Shown here piece after piece: positions 42,991-52,192 of a stretch of DNA of 64,000 nt. How positions within the stretch are numbered: position 1 is the stretch's first letter; each line of letters opens with the position of its first letter. Made by a program: the position numbers and the translations under genes. Under the pieces are notes generated by a model. It worked only from the letters and a program-made list of their open reading frames with translations, made no database searches and was not told the DNA's origin. Source of the DNA: Neoroseomonas eburnea (GTDB lineage Bacteria; Pseudomonadota; Alphaproteobacteria; Acetobacterales; Acetobacteraceae); assembly GCF_018129005.1 (NCBI RefSeq), contig NZ_JAAEDL010000004.1, positions 124,001 through 188,000 of the forward strand, in the 5' to 3' direction.

Positions 42991-45288
42991 GTGAGGGGCA
43001 TGGACTACACCGTACTCTACGATGACGACCATCTGCGCGTCGTGCATCGCCGGGGATCGTCGCACTTCACGCTGGCGACCTTCCCCGGCCTGGGAGTCTG
43101 GGCACGCGCCCGGCACATGTGGGCGGAGGGGCCGGTCGAGAAGCTCGACCTCGAGGCGGTGGGCTTCGTCTGCAAGCGCGGCAACTGGTACCCGATGGAG
43201 TCCGTCGAGCGCGCGGCGCCGGCGGTGCGCCGCGTCCTGCGCCCGGTTTCGGTCGGCTACGGCTACAGCATGGGCGGCTACGGCGTGCTCAAGCACGGGC
43301 GTCGCGTCGGGCTGAGCCATGTGGTGTCGCTCTCGCCGCAGATCTCGATCGACCCCGCCGATGTCCCGCAGGACACGCGCTTTCACAGCGCCTTCGACAG
43401 CGCGAAGCACGCGGGCATGCGGGTGGTTGCCGAGGACCTGCCGCCATGGGCGCTCATGGTCTACGATCCGGCCTTCGACGGCGACCGCATGCAGGCGGAC
43501 CTGGTCGCCGGCATCCCCGGCCTCGCACGGTTCCGCTACCCCCATCTCAATCACGCGACGCTCGGCATGCTGGCCGGCACGGCCACGCTGGGCAGCTTCA
43601 TCGACCTGGTCGTGCAGGGCGACATGGAGGCGGTGCACGCCTTCCTCCGTGCCCAGCGTCGGCAATCGGGCCACTGGTTCCACCATCTCGCCCGCGCCAA
43701 TGCCCGGCGCGGCCGCTGGGAACGCGCTGACAAGCTCTGGGAGCGGGCCAGGGCGCTCGGCATGTCGGCGGCCGTGATCCGGCAGGATCGCGCCGCCCTG
43801 CTGCAGGCGGGCGCCGCCTCCGAGCCGCCCGCCGCCGCGCCGGAACGCGCCGCGCGCAGGCCGTCACCTCTCAATGCCCGGATCCTCGCCGCCGCCCGGA
43901 AGGGCGAGCACGATGCCGCGATCGACGCCGCGCGCGAACTGAGCCCGGAGGCGGCCGAGCCGCATGCCGTCCTGGCCGCGCTGGAGGCGGCGCTGGCACT
44001 GGGCGCGGACGAGGCGATCGGCGCCGCTGCGCGGCTTGCCATCGGCGCCGACATGCCGAAGGGCATGCGCGCCGCCTGTGCCCTGCGCCTTGCGCGGGCG
44101 GGGCATGGCGGGCTGGCGATCCAGTCCCTGCTCGCCGACCCCAAGGTGCTGGAGGAGGATGCCGGCCAGCCCGCCGTGCTCTTCGCCCTGCGGGTGATCG
44201 CGAGCCCGGCGGCCGGCGACGCGGCGGCGCGGGCGACGGCGCAGCACCTTCTGCGCCGCCTCCTCAATGCCGTGCCGGAGGAGCGCCTGCCCTCCCCCTT
44301 CGCCTTCGCCGGCGGATCGGTGGCGGGCCTCGCCGTGCCGCTCGGGCCCGAGGTGGTGCTCCACGTCGCGCCCGGTGTACCTGCCGCGCGGATCGCCGGG
44401 GTGCGCCGCGCCCTTTCCGCCCTGCCTTCCGAGCTCGAGCTGGCGCCGCCGCCCCGGGTCTGGATGCTCGAGGACGTCTTCGTGAACCGCCTCGGCCAGG
44501 TCTGGAACGCCGAAGGCGGCCTGCTGCGTCCGCAGCGCCTTCCCCTGCCGAAGGCGTCCTTCGCCGCCATGACCCGCGCGCCGATGGTCGAGGATGCGGT
44601 GCTCGCGCCGGATGCCGAGGGCAAGGCGCGAGGCTGGCTGGCCGAAGCTCTGCCCGCCTTGGCCTGGCGGCTCGACGGCGAGGGCGCGGATCTGCCCCTG
44701 GTGCTGCGGGAGGAGCCCGCGGCCGATGTCGCCGGCATCATGGCGCTCGCGGCGGCGGGCGCGCCGCCCGGACTCCTGTCCGCGGGCGACGCGCTGCGCG
44801 TGCGGCGGCTGCATTTCGGCGAGGTCGCCCTGCGGCAACTCGGGCATCATGCGGCGTTCCGGGGCCTGATCGCGCGGCTCACCGCGCGTACCGGCGGGGG
44901 CGGTGCCGGCGGCGCGGTCTGCCTCGCGTCCCGCGCGCCGGACGGCGGGCGGGAGCCGCCCTGGCGCGGGCTCCTGGCCGAGTTCGGCTTCCGCCTGCTG
45001 CTGCCCGAGGACCTGCCCCTGGCGACACTGTTGGCCGAGGTGAATTCCGCCGAAGCGATTCTCGCCGAACCCGGCGCTCCGCTCGGGCTGCTCGCGCTGG
45101 CCGCGTCGGGGCGGCGCGTGTTCGAGATGATCGAGCCATCGGGCGGCGTCATCGGGCGTCTCGGCCCCGCCCACCTCTCCCGCATCCGTGGTCATGAGCA
45201 CCATCTCTGGCTCGCAGGCCCCGACGCGGCCGGCGGTCCGGCGATCGCCGCCCTGCGCGCCGCCATCGGCGAGTTCCTGGCGTCATGA
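42991..45288 (+). CDS. Fusion protein: alpha/beta-hydrolase-like domain, helical linker, degenerate GT61-like domain
   Basis: The 765-residue protein (GTG 42991; ATG 43000 is an alternative) has three parts. Residues 1-200 form a hydrolase-like domain with GYGYSMGGYG (Ser93), VYDPAFDGD (Asp159) and HLNHAT (His188), a plausible catalytic triad. Residues 200-420 are Ala-rich helices with a TPR-like RGRWERADKLWERARALG. Residues 450-765 align with the GT61 part of the gene at 45813 (LEDVFVNRLGQVWN, ALAWRLDGEG). The NFYHW and GPHGAG positions are, however, replaced by GKARGWLAEA and EPGAPLG, so glycosyl transfer is probably lost. It has no signal peptide or membrane segment. Its function is unknown; surface-glycan synthesis or its regulation is likely. 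Confidence 0.75.
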   Translation: MRGMDYTVLYDDDHLRVVHRRGSSHFTLATFPGLGVWARARHMWAEGPVEKLDLEAVGFVCKRGNWYPMESVERAAPAVRRVLRPVSVGYGYSMGGYGVLKHGRRVGLSHVVSLSPQISIDPADVPQDTRFHSAFDSAKHAGMRVVAEDLPPWALMVYDPAFDGDRMQADLVAGIPGLARFRYPHLNHATLGMLAGTATLGSFIDLVVQGDMEAVHAFLRAQRRQSGHWFHHLARANARRGRWERADKLWERARALGMSAAVIRQDRAALLQAGAASEPPAAAPERAARRPSPLNARILAAARKGEHDAAIDAARELSPEAAEPHAVLAALEAALALGADEAIGAAARLAIGADMPKGMRAACALRLARAGHGGLAIQSLLADPKVLEEDAGQPAVLFALRVIASPAAGDAAARATAQHLLRRLLNAVPEERLPSPFAFAGGSVAGLAVPLGPEVVLHVAPGVPAARIAGVRRALSALPSELELAPPPRVWMLEDVFVNRLGQVWNAEGGLLRPQRLPLPKASFAAMTRAPMVEDAVLAPDAEGKARGWLAEALPALAWRLDGEGADLPLVLREEPAADVAGIMALAAAGAPPGLLSAGDALRVRRLHFGEVALRQLGHHAAFRGLIARLTARTGGGGAGGAVCLASRAPDGGREPPWRGLLAEFGFRLLLPEDLPLATLLAEVNSAEAILAEPGAPLGLLALAASGRRVFEMIEPSGGVIGRLGPAHLSRIRGHEHHLWLAGPDAAGGPAIAALRAAIGEFLAS

Positions 45289-45357
45289 CACCCTGCCGCG
45301 CGATGGCGTTTCCGGCGGTTTCACCAATCGGTGCAAGAATGCGGGAGATGACGAACG

Positions 45358-45816
45358 ATGGGTGACCGGACGGCCGTGGCGTCGGAGGTCGGCGATATCC
45401 TGGATCTCGTGCCGCATGCGGGGCCGGCGCCGGAGCGCGGCGCCCCGGCGCCGGCCGCTTCCCGCGCGCCTGCCGCTGCCCCCGCGCGCAGCCCGGCAGC
45501 GATGGCCGAGCGCGCCGTCGCCGACGGCACCGCCGAGACCGTGCGCGAGACCGCAACGCGTCTGATCCGCATGGAGATCGCCCCCGGGGCGCGCATCGCC
45601 AGTGCCCGCGTCTTCGCCCGGGCGGGGCGGGGCGAGGAGGCGCTCGCGGTGCTGCTCGCCGATCCGGCGACCTTCGGCAGCCCCGTCGCGGCGGTGGTCC
45701 TCGATCACGTGGTGCAGATCCAGGGCCTGCCGCGCCCCGTCGCCGCGCTGGCCTGGCACCTGCGCCGACGCCTGCGGGAGGAAGCGCGCCGCCGCAAGGC
45801 CGCGGCGGCGCCGTGA
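45358..45816 (+). CDS. Small protein consisting of the helical linker module of the neighbouring fusion proteins
   Basis: The 152-residue protein has an Ala/Pro-rich N-terminal half and a helical C-terminal half. The segment MEIAPGARIASARVFARAG, with EEALAVLLADPATF, parallels IGAELPRATRFVVAERLAATG, with ESIAVLLADPAI, in the 45813 gene and a matching stretch in the 42991 gene. It is therefore a stand-alone copy of the middle module. GGGAG lies ten bases before ATG 45358. Its TGA overlaps the GTG of the following gene, so the two are translationally coupled. An adaptor or oligomerisation role is possible (inference). Confidence 0.65.
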   Translation: MGDRTAVASEVGDILDLVPHAGPAPERGAPAPAASRAPAAAPARSPAAMAERAVADGTAETVRETATRLIRMEIAPGARIASARVFARAGRGEEALAVLLADPATFGSPVAAVVLDHVVQIQGLPRPVAALAWHLRRRLREEARRRKAAAAP

Positions 45817-48149
45817 GCGCGGCCGCCTTGCCGCCGGCAAGGATCCTCTACGAGGATGAGCATGTCGTCGTGGTGCACCGTCCCGGTGTCTCGGCCTTCT
45901 CGCTGGTCACCTTCGGCGGCGTCGGCCAGCGCCCGGCCGGCATGTCGATCTGGGCGCAACGGCCGGTCGATGCGCTGGGCCTCGATGCGGTCGGCTTCCT
46001 GGGCAAGAGGTCGAACTGGTATCCGGCCGCCTCGGTGCATCGCGCGGCGGTCGCGGTGCGTGAGGTGCTGCGGGACGGCGCCATCGGCTACGGCTACAGC
46101 ATGGGCGGCTATGCCGCGCTGAAATACGGCAGGCTCCTGGGGCTGAGGGCCGTGCTCGCGGCGGCGCCGCAGATCTCGATCGATCCCGCCGACATGCCGC
46201 GGGACCTGCGCTACCACCGCTTCTTCGACCCCGGCCTGCATGCGGGCATGCGCGTGGACGGCGGCGATCTCTGCGATCTCGCCGTGATCCTGGCCGATCC
46301 GTATTTCCGGCTCGACCGGATGCATGCCGACGCGCCCGGCCTGGGGGCGGCGGTGCGGCATGTCTGGCTGCCCTATCGGCGTCACGGCGCCATCCAGCCG
46401 TTGCTGGGCAGCCGGGTTGTCGGCAGGGTCCTGGATCTGCTGCGGGCAGGGGACGTCGCCGGCATCCGGGCTTTGATCCGGGCCCGGCGGCGTGGGTCGC
46501 GGGAGTGGTACGAAGCCGTGGCGACCGCCGCGATGCAGCGTGGCCGCATCGCGCAGGCCCAGGCGCTTTGGGCGCGCGCCGCCGAGCTCGGCGCCTCGCC
46601 CGCCGTGATCGACCGCCAAAGGGAACGCGCCGAGCAGGACCGCGACCGCATGCCGGTGATCCGCTGGCAACCTGCCGCGCGGCGCCGCATGGCTGGGCGG
46701 GTCCAGGCGGCGGCGAGGGCGGAGGACTGGCAGCGCGTCACCCGCACGGCAGCGCGCCTGTCGCCCTTGCCTGAAATCCCTCGCCTCGCCCAGGCGGCGA
46801 CCAACGCCGCCCTTTCCCTCGGCTCCCGCGAGGCGCTGGCGGAGGCGACCTCCCTGGCGATCGGGGCCGAACTGCCGCGGGCGACGCGCTTCGTCGTCGC
46901 GGAACGCCTGGCCGCCACCGGCCATGGCCTTGAATCCATCGCGGTGCTGCTCGCCGATCCGGCCATCGCAGGCGACCGCGAGGCGCAGGCGCGCGCGGCG
47001 CCGATCCTCGCCCGGGCCCAGCGCGACGCCACTCTGTCCTGGCCCTGGCAGGCGCTGGCCGGGGCCCTGCAGCGCCGGCTGATGGGCGGCGCGGACGACG
47101 CGCATGACCGCCCGCCCCCGGAGCCATCGCCGCACGCATTCGCGCGCCCGGCGTCGAAGCCGGGCCCGCCCGGCCGGCATTGGGTGGGCGCCGCCCCGCG
47201 CCTGTCGCCCCATGTCGTGGAGGAGTTCCGGGCCACGCTCTCCGCCCCCCATGTGCAGCTTGCCGGCAGCGTCGCGCCCTCGGTTGTCTTGCTGCGCGAC
47301 GTTTACGTGAACGCCCGCGGCCAGGTGTGGGGCCGGGACGGCCGGCTCCACCGATCGCTGGGCCGGCCGATCGCCGAAGCCTCGCTCGCCGCCATGGCGG
47401 CCGCCCCCGACCTGCCCGAGGCCGCCCTGGGGGTCGAGCCGCACGGGAACTTCTACCACTGGGTGATCGACACCCTGACGAGCCTGGCCTGGCGCCTCGA
47501 CCCCGGACCCGAGGGCATGCCGGTGCTGCTGCGGGAGGACGCGCCGGCCTATGTCCGCGAATCGCTGGACATCGCCGCCGGCGCGCCGGTGCCGACGGCC
47601 GAGGCCGGGGCGGCGGTCCTGGTGCGGCGCCTGCACCTCGGCGACCGCGGGCTGCGGCACCTGGCGCCGCGCGGGGCGCATGCGACCCTGCTCGGCCGCT
47701 TCGCCGAGGCGGCGCGGCGGGAGGCGGTGCCGGCGGCGGAACGCCTCTATATCTCCCGGCGCGACAGCGGCATCCGCCGGATGCTGAATGAGGAGGAGAT
47801 CGAGGCGGTCTTCGCCGAACGCGGCTTCGTCTGCACCACCTTCGGCGGCCAGCCGCTGCTGCGCCAGATCGGCCTGCTGCGCGGGGCGCAGGTCATCGCC
47901 GGGCCGCACGGTGCCGGCTTCGCGCACCTGCTGTTCTGCGACCCGGGGCGGCAGGTGTTCGAACTCCTGCCGGCCACCCTCGGCCATCTCGACCTGCGCG
48001 CCTGCTTCGCGACGCTCTCGCGCGTGTGCGGCCATCGCCACGGCATCTGGCTCGCGCCGTTCAACCAGACCTTCGGCGACTGGCGGGTTCCGGCCAAGCC
48101 GGCAGCCGCGGCACTGGACCGTTTCCTGGCGGGCCGCGCGGGCACGTAG
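45813..48149 (+). CDS. Fusion protein: alpha/beta-hydrolase-like domain, helical linker, GT61 glycosyltransferase
   Basis: The 778-residue protein is a paralogue of the 42991 gene. The N-terminal domain has GYGYSMGGYAALKYG (Ser96), LADPYFRLD (Asp162) and RRHGAI (His191), and shares PQISIDPAD with the first copy. A helical linker (205-425) is followed by a Pro-rich hinge. The C-terminal GT61 (DUF563) domain is intact: NFYHWVIDTL (546-555), RLYISRRDSGIRRMLNEEEI (644-663) and IAGPHGAGFAHLLFC (695-709). GT61 enzymes add xylose, GlcNAc or related sugars. It is presumably cytoplasmic and may build or trim a glycan or its acyl groups in one polypeptide. The GTG start overlaps the upstream gene. Confidence 0.8.
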   Translation: MSAAALPPARILYEDEHVVVVHRPGVSAFSLVTFGGVGQRPAGMSIWAQRPVDALGLDAVGFLGKRSNWYPAASVHRAAVAVREVLRDGAIGYGYSMGGYAALKYGRLLGLRAVLAAAPQISIDPADMPRDLRYHRFFDPGLHAGMRVDGGDLCDLAVILADPYFRLDRMHADAPGLGAAVRHVWLPYRRHGAIQPLLGSRVVGRVLDLLRAGDVAGIRALIRARRRGSREWYEAVATAAMQRGRIAQAQALWARAAELGASPAVIDRQRERAEQDRDRMPVIRWQPAARRRMAGRVQAAARAEDWQRVTRTAARLSPLPEIPRLAQAATNAALSLGSREALAEATSLAIGAELPRATRFVVAERLAATGHGLESIAVLLADPAIAGDREAQARAAPILARAQRDATLSWPWQALAGALQRRLMGGADDAHDRPPPEPSPHAFARPASKPGPPGRHWVGAAPRLSPHVVEEFRATLSAPHVQLAGSVAPSVVLLRDVYVNARGQVWGRDGRLHRSLGRPIAEASLAAMAAAPDLPEAALGVEPHGNFYHWVIDTLTSLAWRLDPGPEGMPVLLREDAPAYVRESLDIAAGAPVPTAEAGAAVLVRRLHLGDRGLRHLAPRGAHATLLGRFAEAARREAVPAAERLYISRRDSGIRRMLNEEEIEAVFAERGFVCTTFGGQPLLRQIGLLRGAQVIAGPHGAGFAHLLFCDPGRQVFELLPATLGHLDLRACFATLSRVCGHRHGIWLAPFNQTFGDWRVPAKPAAAALDRFLAGRAGT

Positions 48150-48151
48150 TC

Positions 48152-48212
48152 GAGGGGGCGTCGCCCCCTCGAGCACCCCCAAGCAGGGGACACCGTCCCC
48201 TGCAGCCGGGGG
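48152..48212. terminator. Two hairpins between convergent genes
   Basis: CGAGGGGGC and GCCCCCTCG (loop GTC) and GCAGGGGAC and GTCCCCTGC (loop ACC) lie directly after the GT61 gene and before the end of hpf on the other strand. They are good candidates for bidirectional termination, although no T-run follows. Confidence 0.5.
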
Positions 48213-48233
48213 GATAGTGGCGGCGCCGGCCTC

Positions 48234-48842
48234 CTATGCGATCCCGCCGACGTCGCCCGGATCGATCCAGCCGACATTCCCGTCGCCGCGCCGGTAGACC
48301 ACGTTCAGCGCGCGCGTCGCCTTGTTGCGGAACATCAGCGCCGGCACATGCGCAAGATCCATGCGCATGACAGCCTCGCCCACCGTCAGCATGGCGATCT
48401 CGGCGGGGTGTTCGGCGATGATGGCGCCGTGATCGGCGCCATTGGGCACCGGCAGTTCCTCTTCCTCCTCGCCGGCCGGGCGCAGCACGCGTTCGAGCCC
48501 TGCGGGCGGGGTTTCCGCCGGCGGCTCGCGTCCGGGGGCGAAGGAGCGGGCATGTTCGTTCACGCGGCGGCGATAGCGCCGCAGGCGCTTGGCGAGGTGC
48601 TCGGCGGCTTCGTCGAAGGCCCGATGGGCGTCGGCGCCCTCTCCCTCGGCCCGCATGGTGAGCCCACGGCCGGCCTTAAGGTTGATGTCGCAGGCGAAAT
48701 GCGCGCGGCTGCGGTGGAAGGTGACGTTCGCTTCCAGCGCGTGGTCGAAGTATTTGCGCGTGATGGCATCGAGGCCGTCGCGGACGTGGACTTTCAGCGC
48801 CTCGCCGGTTTCGACCTGCTTGCCTGCGACCGTGACATGCAT
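48234..48842 (-). CDS. hpf: Ribosome hibernation-promoting factor, long form
   Basis: The 202-residue protein has an N-terminal S30AE domain (MHVTVAGKQVETGEALK, YFDHALEANVTFHRSRAHF, AFDEAAEHLAKRLRRYRRR) and the C-terminal dimerisation domain of long HPFs (LTVGEAVMRMDLAHVPALMF, ALNVVYRRGDGNVGWIDP), joined by an acidic linker. It parks 70S ribosomes as 100S dimers in stationary phase. GGAGGG lies nine bases before ATG 48842. It is downstream of rpoN; the expected following gene ptsN is not present. Confidence 0.95.
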   Translation of the reverse strand: MHVTVAGKQVETGEALKVHVRDGLDAITRKYFDHALEANVTFHRSRAHFACDINLKAGRGLTMRAEGEGADAHRAFDEAAEHLAKRLRRYRRRVNEHARSFAPGREPPAETPPAGLERVLRPAGEEEEELPVPNGADHGAIIAEHPAEIAMLTVGEAVMRMDLAHVPALMFRNKATRALNVVYRRGDGNVGWIDPGDVGGIA

Positions 48843-48944
48843 GGGGCTTTGCCCTCCTTCCCGAGTGAAAGGGGAGGGGCCGCCCCGTGGTGGCGACCGG
48901 GCACCGGCCCGAGCCTCCGTTGCGGGCCGAACAGGCAGGTCGGA

Positions 48945-50420
48945 TCAGGCCGGGACGGCCTTCTCCCGTTTGCGCTGCACCGATGATGGAATGTGCAGCG
49001 CATCGCGGTATTTGGCCACGGTCCGGCGGGCGATGTCCACGCCTTCCGCACGCAACCGGGCCACGATCGCATCATCCGAGAGCACGTCCTCGGCATCCTC
49101 GGCTTCCACCATGGCCTTGATGCGGTAGCGGACCGATTCCGCGCTGACGGATTCGCCGCCCGCGGTGCCGGCGATCGCCGTGGTGAAGAAGTATTTCAGC
49201 TCGAATGTGCCTCTCGGTGTCGCGATCGCCTTGTTGGAGGTGACGCGGGACACGGTGCTCTCGTGCATCCCCACCTCCTCGGCCACGTCGCGCAGGATCA
49301 GCGGGCGCAGATGGGCGATGCCGTGGCGGAAGAAGCCATCCTGCCGGCGCACGATCTCGGAGGCGACCTTGAGGATGGTGTTCGCCCGCTGCTCGAGCGA
49401 CTTCACCAGCCAGGAGGCGGTCTGGTAGCGTTCGGCGACCCAGGCCTTCTCGTCGCGGGACTTCGCCCCCACCACGGCGCGCGCATGGAAGCCGCGGTTG
49501 ACCAGCACGCGCGGCAGGGTGTCGGGGTTCAGCTCGACGATCCAGTGATCGCCGGGTCCGCGGCGCATCAGCACGTCGGGCACCAGCGTCGGCGCCGGCG
49601 GCGCGTCGAAGGAGGCGCCGGGCTTGGGGTCGAGGCGGCGCAACTCGGCCACCATCTCCGCCATGTCCTCGGCATCCACGCCGCAGACCTGCTGAAGCCC
49701 GCGCAGGTCGCGCCGCGCCAGCATCTCCAGGTTGTCGAGCAGCGCGGCCATCGCCGGGTCGAAGCGGTTGCGGTCCTGCAACTGGACCATCAGGCATTCG
49801 CGCAGGTCGGCGCAGAACATGCCGACCGGGTCGAAGCGCTGCATGCGCCTGCGGACGGCGGTGACCGCCGCCTCCTCGCAGCCGAGGGCGGCGGCGATGA
49901 CGGCATCGCCCACCGCGAGCCGCCCCGCCGGATCGACCAGCGCGAGCAGGTTGGCGGCGATCATGCGTTCCTGGGGCGTGGCGAAGGTCAGGCGCACCTG
50001 CTCGCCGATATGCTCGCGCAGGTTGGGCGCCGGGGCGGCCATGGCCTCGATGCCGGAGAGGTCGTCCTCGAAATCGGCGCGGCCGCCGCGGCCGACGGGC
50101 AGGGCGCCGCTGTCGTAGACATTGTCCCACTCGGTATCGAGCGGCGCCGCGTTCTCGGATGGCAACGCGTCGGAACGCGCGGCCTCGGCGGCGTCGGGCG
50201 CCTCCGCCGCGGCGGGCAGGGGGTCCGTGCCGCGCCCGGCATCGGGGCCGGGCGGCTCGCGCTCGTCGCGTTCGAGCAGCGGGTTGCGTTCCAGTTCCTC
50301 CTCGACGAAGGCGGTCACCTCGAGGTTGGAGGATTGCAGCAGCTTGATGGCCTGCCGCAGCTGCGGCGTCATCACCAGCTGCTGCGAATGGCGCAGGTCG
50401 AGCCGCGGCGCGAGCGACAT
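48945..50420 (-). CDS. rpoN: RNA polymerase sigma-54 factor
   Basis: The 491-residue sigma factor begins MSLAPRLDLRHSQQLVMTPQ with the Gln-rich activator-binding region I, has an acidic Pro-rich region II (about 55-130), the core-binding domain, a helix-turn-helix (EEVGMHESTVSRVTSNKAI) and the diagnostic RpoN box RRTVAKYRD near the C-terminus. It directs enhancer-dependent transcription of nitrogen-related and other genes. ATG 50420 with GGAAG six bases upstream is chosen; ATG 50474 is an alternative. Confidence 0.96.
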   Translation of the reverse strand: MSLAPRLDLRHSQQLVMTPQLRQAIKLLQSSNLEVTAFVEEELERNPLLERDEREPPGPDAGRGTDPLPAAAEAPDAAEAARSDALPSENAAPLDTEWDNVYDSGALPVGRGGRADFEDDLSGIEAMAAPAPNLREHIGEQVRLTFATPQERMIAANLLALVDPAGRLAVGDAVIAAALGCEEAAVTAVRRRMQRFDPVGMFCADLRECLMVQLQDRNRFDPAMAALLDNLEMLARRDLRGLQQVCGVDAEDMAEMVAELRRLDPKPGASFDAPPAPTLVPDVLMRRGPGDHWIVELNPDTLPRVLVNRGFHARAVVGAKSRDEKAWVAERYQTASWLVKSLEQRANTILKVASEIVRRQDGFFRHGIAHLRPLILRDVAEEVGMHESTVSRVTSNKAIATPRGTFELKYFFTTAIAGTAGGESVSAESVRYRIKAMVEAEDAEDVLSDDAIVARLRAEGVDIARRTVAKYRDALHIPSSVQRKREKAVPA

Positions 50421-50519
50421 TATCGGCTTCCGCGCCGCGTCGCCGCGCGACGCCGCCATGTGCGCTGCCGCCATCCCAACCCTGCGTGCATGGCGGCGGG
50501 GACAGTCATGGCGGGCAAG

Positions 50520-51278
50520 CTAGAGACTGAACCTTTCGCCGAGGTAGACGCGGCGCACCCCCTCATGCGCGACGATGTCGCGGGGTGAGCCCTCCATCAG
50601 CACCTGGCCGTCGTGCAGGATGTAGGCGCGGTCGATGATCTCCAGCGTCTCGCGCACATTGTGGTCGGTGATCAGCACGCCGATGCCGCGGTCCTTCAGG
50701 TGCTTCACCAGGTCGCGGATCTCGCCGACCGCGATCGGGTCGATGCCGGCGAGCGGCTCGTCGAGCAGGATGTAGGCCGGGTGGGTCGCCAGCGCGCGGG
50801 CGATCTCGCAGCGCCGCCGCTCGCCGCCCGACAGCGCCAGCGCCGGCGCGCGGCGCAGGTGGGAGATGCCGAATTCGGCGAGCAACGCATCGAGCATCTG
50901 CTCGCGCCGGTCGCGCACCGGCTCGACCACCTCGAGCGCGGCGCGGATGTTGTCCTCGACGTTCAGGCCGCGGAAGATCGAGGCCTCCTGCGGCAGGTAG
51001 CCGAGGCCGAGCCGCGCGCGCCGGTACATCGGCAGCGTCGTGACGTCGTGGCCGTCGAGGAAGACCTGGCCCTCGTCCGGCTGGACGAGGCCGGTGATCA
51101 TGTAGAAGGTCGTGGTCTTTCCGGCGCCGTTCGGCCCGAGCAGCCCGACCGCCTCGCCCCGCTTCACCGAGATCGAGACGTTCCGCACCACCGGCCGCTT
51201 CTTGTACCGCTTGCCGAGCCCCTTCGCGACAAGCCCGGCCGAGGCCGCACCGTCCAGCACGCGCAGCGCCTCGCTCAT
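50520..51278 (-). CDS. lptB: LPS export ABC transporter ATP-binding protein
   Basis: The 252-residue ATPase powers lipopolysaccharide extraction from the inner membrane. It has Walker A GPNGAGKT (48-55), the Q-loop [14 protein letters not shown], the signature LSGGERRR, Walker [14 protein letters not shown] and the switch His in [10 protein letters not shown]. Start ATG 51278 overlaps the lptA stop (ATGA), and rpoN follows after 99 bases. Confidence 0.97.
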   Translation of the reverse strand: MSEALRVLDGAASAGLVAKGLGKRYKKRPVVRNVSISVKRGEAVGLLGPNGAGKTTTFYMITGLVQPDEGQVFLDGHDVTTLPMYRRARLGLGYLPQEASIFRGLNVEDNIRAALEVVEPVRDRREQMLDALLAEFGISHLRRAPALALSGGERRRCEIARALATHPAYILLDEPLAGIDPIAVGEIRDLVKHLKDRGIGVLITDHNVRETLEIIDRAYILHDGQVLMEGSPRDIVAHEGVRRVYLGERFSL

Positions 51279-52192
51279 CGTGGCGCCTCCTGCTGCCGCG
51301 TGCCGCCGGGCCCGGGCAGGTCCTGGCCGCCCTGCGGCACCACCAGCCCTTGCACGCGCGCGCCCGGCGCGGAGACGAGCCGGGCGACGCCGGTCTGCAT
51401 GTTCACGATCGCTTCCTGGCCGGTCAGAGTGTTCTCGCCGCGGGTGATGCGCACCTGGCCGAGCAGCCGCGCCATGCCCGAATTCGGGCTGTAGACGCCG
51501 CGGTCGCCGCGCACGACCTCCTCGGCCGTGCGGATCTCCACATTGCCGAAGGCCTCGACGCGGTCGATGGAGGAGGGTGCCGGGGTGCCGGGCGGCGTCG
51601 CCGCGGGCTGCGGCCGTTGGGCGCCGGGGGGCGGCGTCTCGGCGAAATGCGCCACGAGGGTGTCGGCGCGCACGCGGCGCCCGTCATTCGTCACCACCAC
51701 GGCGTTGCCGCGCGCCACCGCCATGCGGCGGGCGGACCAGTATTCGACGCTGTCGCGCGCGGTCAGCGTGTTGTCCGGCGTCGTGAGCCGCAGCGCGCCG
51801 CCGGTCATCACCATCACCGCCTGGTCCATGTCGTAGACGGCGCGGTCGCCCTCGGCGCGGTCGGTCGCCGAGGTGACGACGACATTGCCCTCGGCCTCCA
51901 GCCGCCAGATCTCGCCGCCACCGGCCGGACCCTCGGCGGGGGCGCGGGCCTGGGTGGCGCCGGCGCCGCCGCGCGGTCGGTAGCGCGCCATCAGCCGGTC
52001 GGCCTCGACCGTCACGCCGCCGCGCGTCGCGCGCGCCTGGCCACGGGCGACCACCACCTGTTCCTGCTGGCGCCACTCGATGCCGTCGGTGGCGGTGACC
52101 TCGACCGGGCCGCCCTGGCTCAGGTCGATGCCCTGTGCGAATGCCGTGCCGCCAAGCAGCAGTACGGCGGCGGCGACGAAGCATGCTTTCAC
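51275..52192 (-). CDS. lptA: LptA/OstA family lipopolysaccharide transport periplasmic protein
   Basis: The 305-residue secreted protein starts at GTG 52192 with a signal peptide ([20 protein letters not shown]). It has repeated OstA beta-jellyroll strands: [76 protein letters not shown]. LptA bridges the periplasm and carries lipopolysaccharide. It is longer than E. coli LptA because of a Pro-rich insertion (about 200-220) and tail. It overlaps both lptC and lptB by four bases. Confidence 0.92.
   Translation of the reverse strand: MKACFVAAAVLLLGGTAFAQGIDLSQGGPVEVTATDGIEWRQQEQVVVARGQARATRGGVTVEADRLMARYRPRGGAGATQARAPAEGPAGGGEIWRLEAEGNVVVTSATDRAEGDRAVYDMDQAVMVMTGGALRLTTPDNTLTARDSVEYWSARRMAVARGNAVVVTNDGRRVRADTLVAHFAETPPPGAQRPQPAATPPGTPAPSSIDRVEAFGNVEIRTAEEVVRGDRGVYSPNSGMARLLGQVRITRGENTLTGQEAIVNMQTGVARLVSAPGARVQGLVVPQGGQDLPGPGGTRQQEAPR

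Noticed and set aside
45705..48182. 825-codon minus-strand frame opposite the GT61 fusion gene
   Set aside because: The sense frame has intact GT61 and hydrolase motifs; the antisense product is Arg/Gln/Gly-rich and without recognisable domains.
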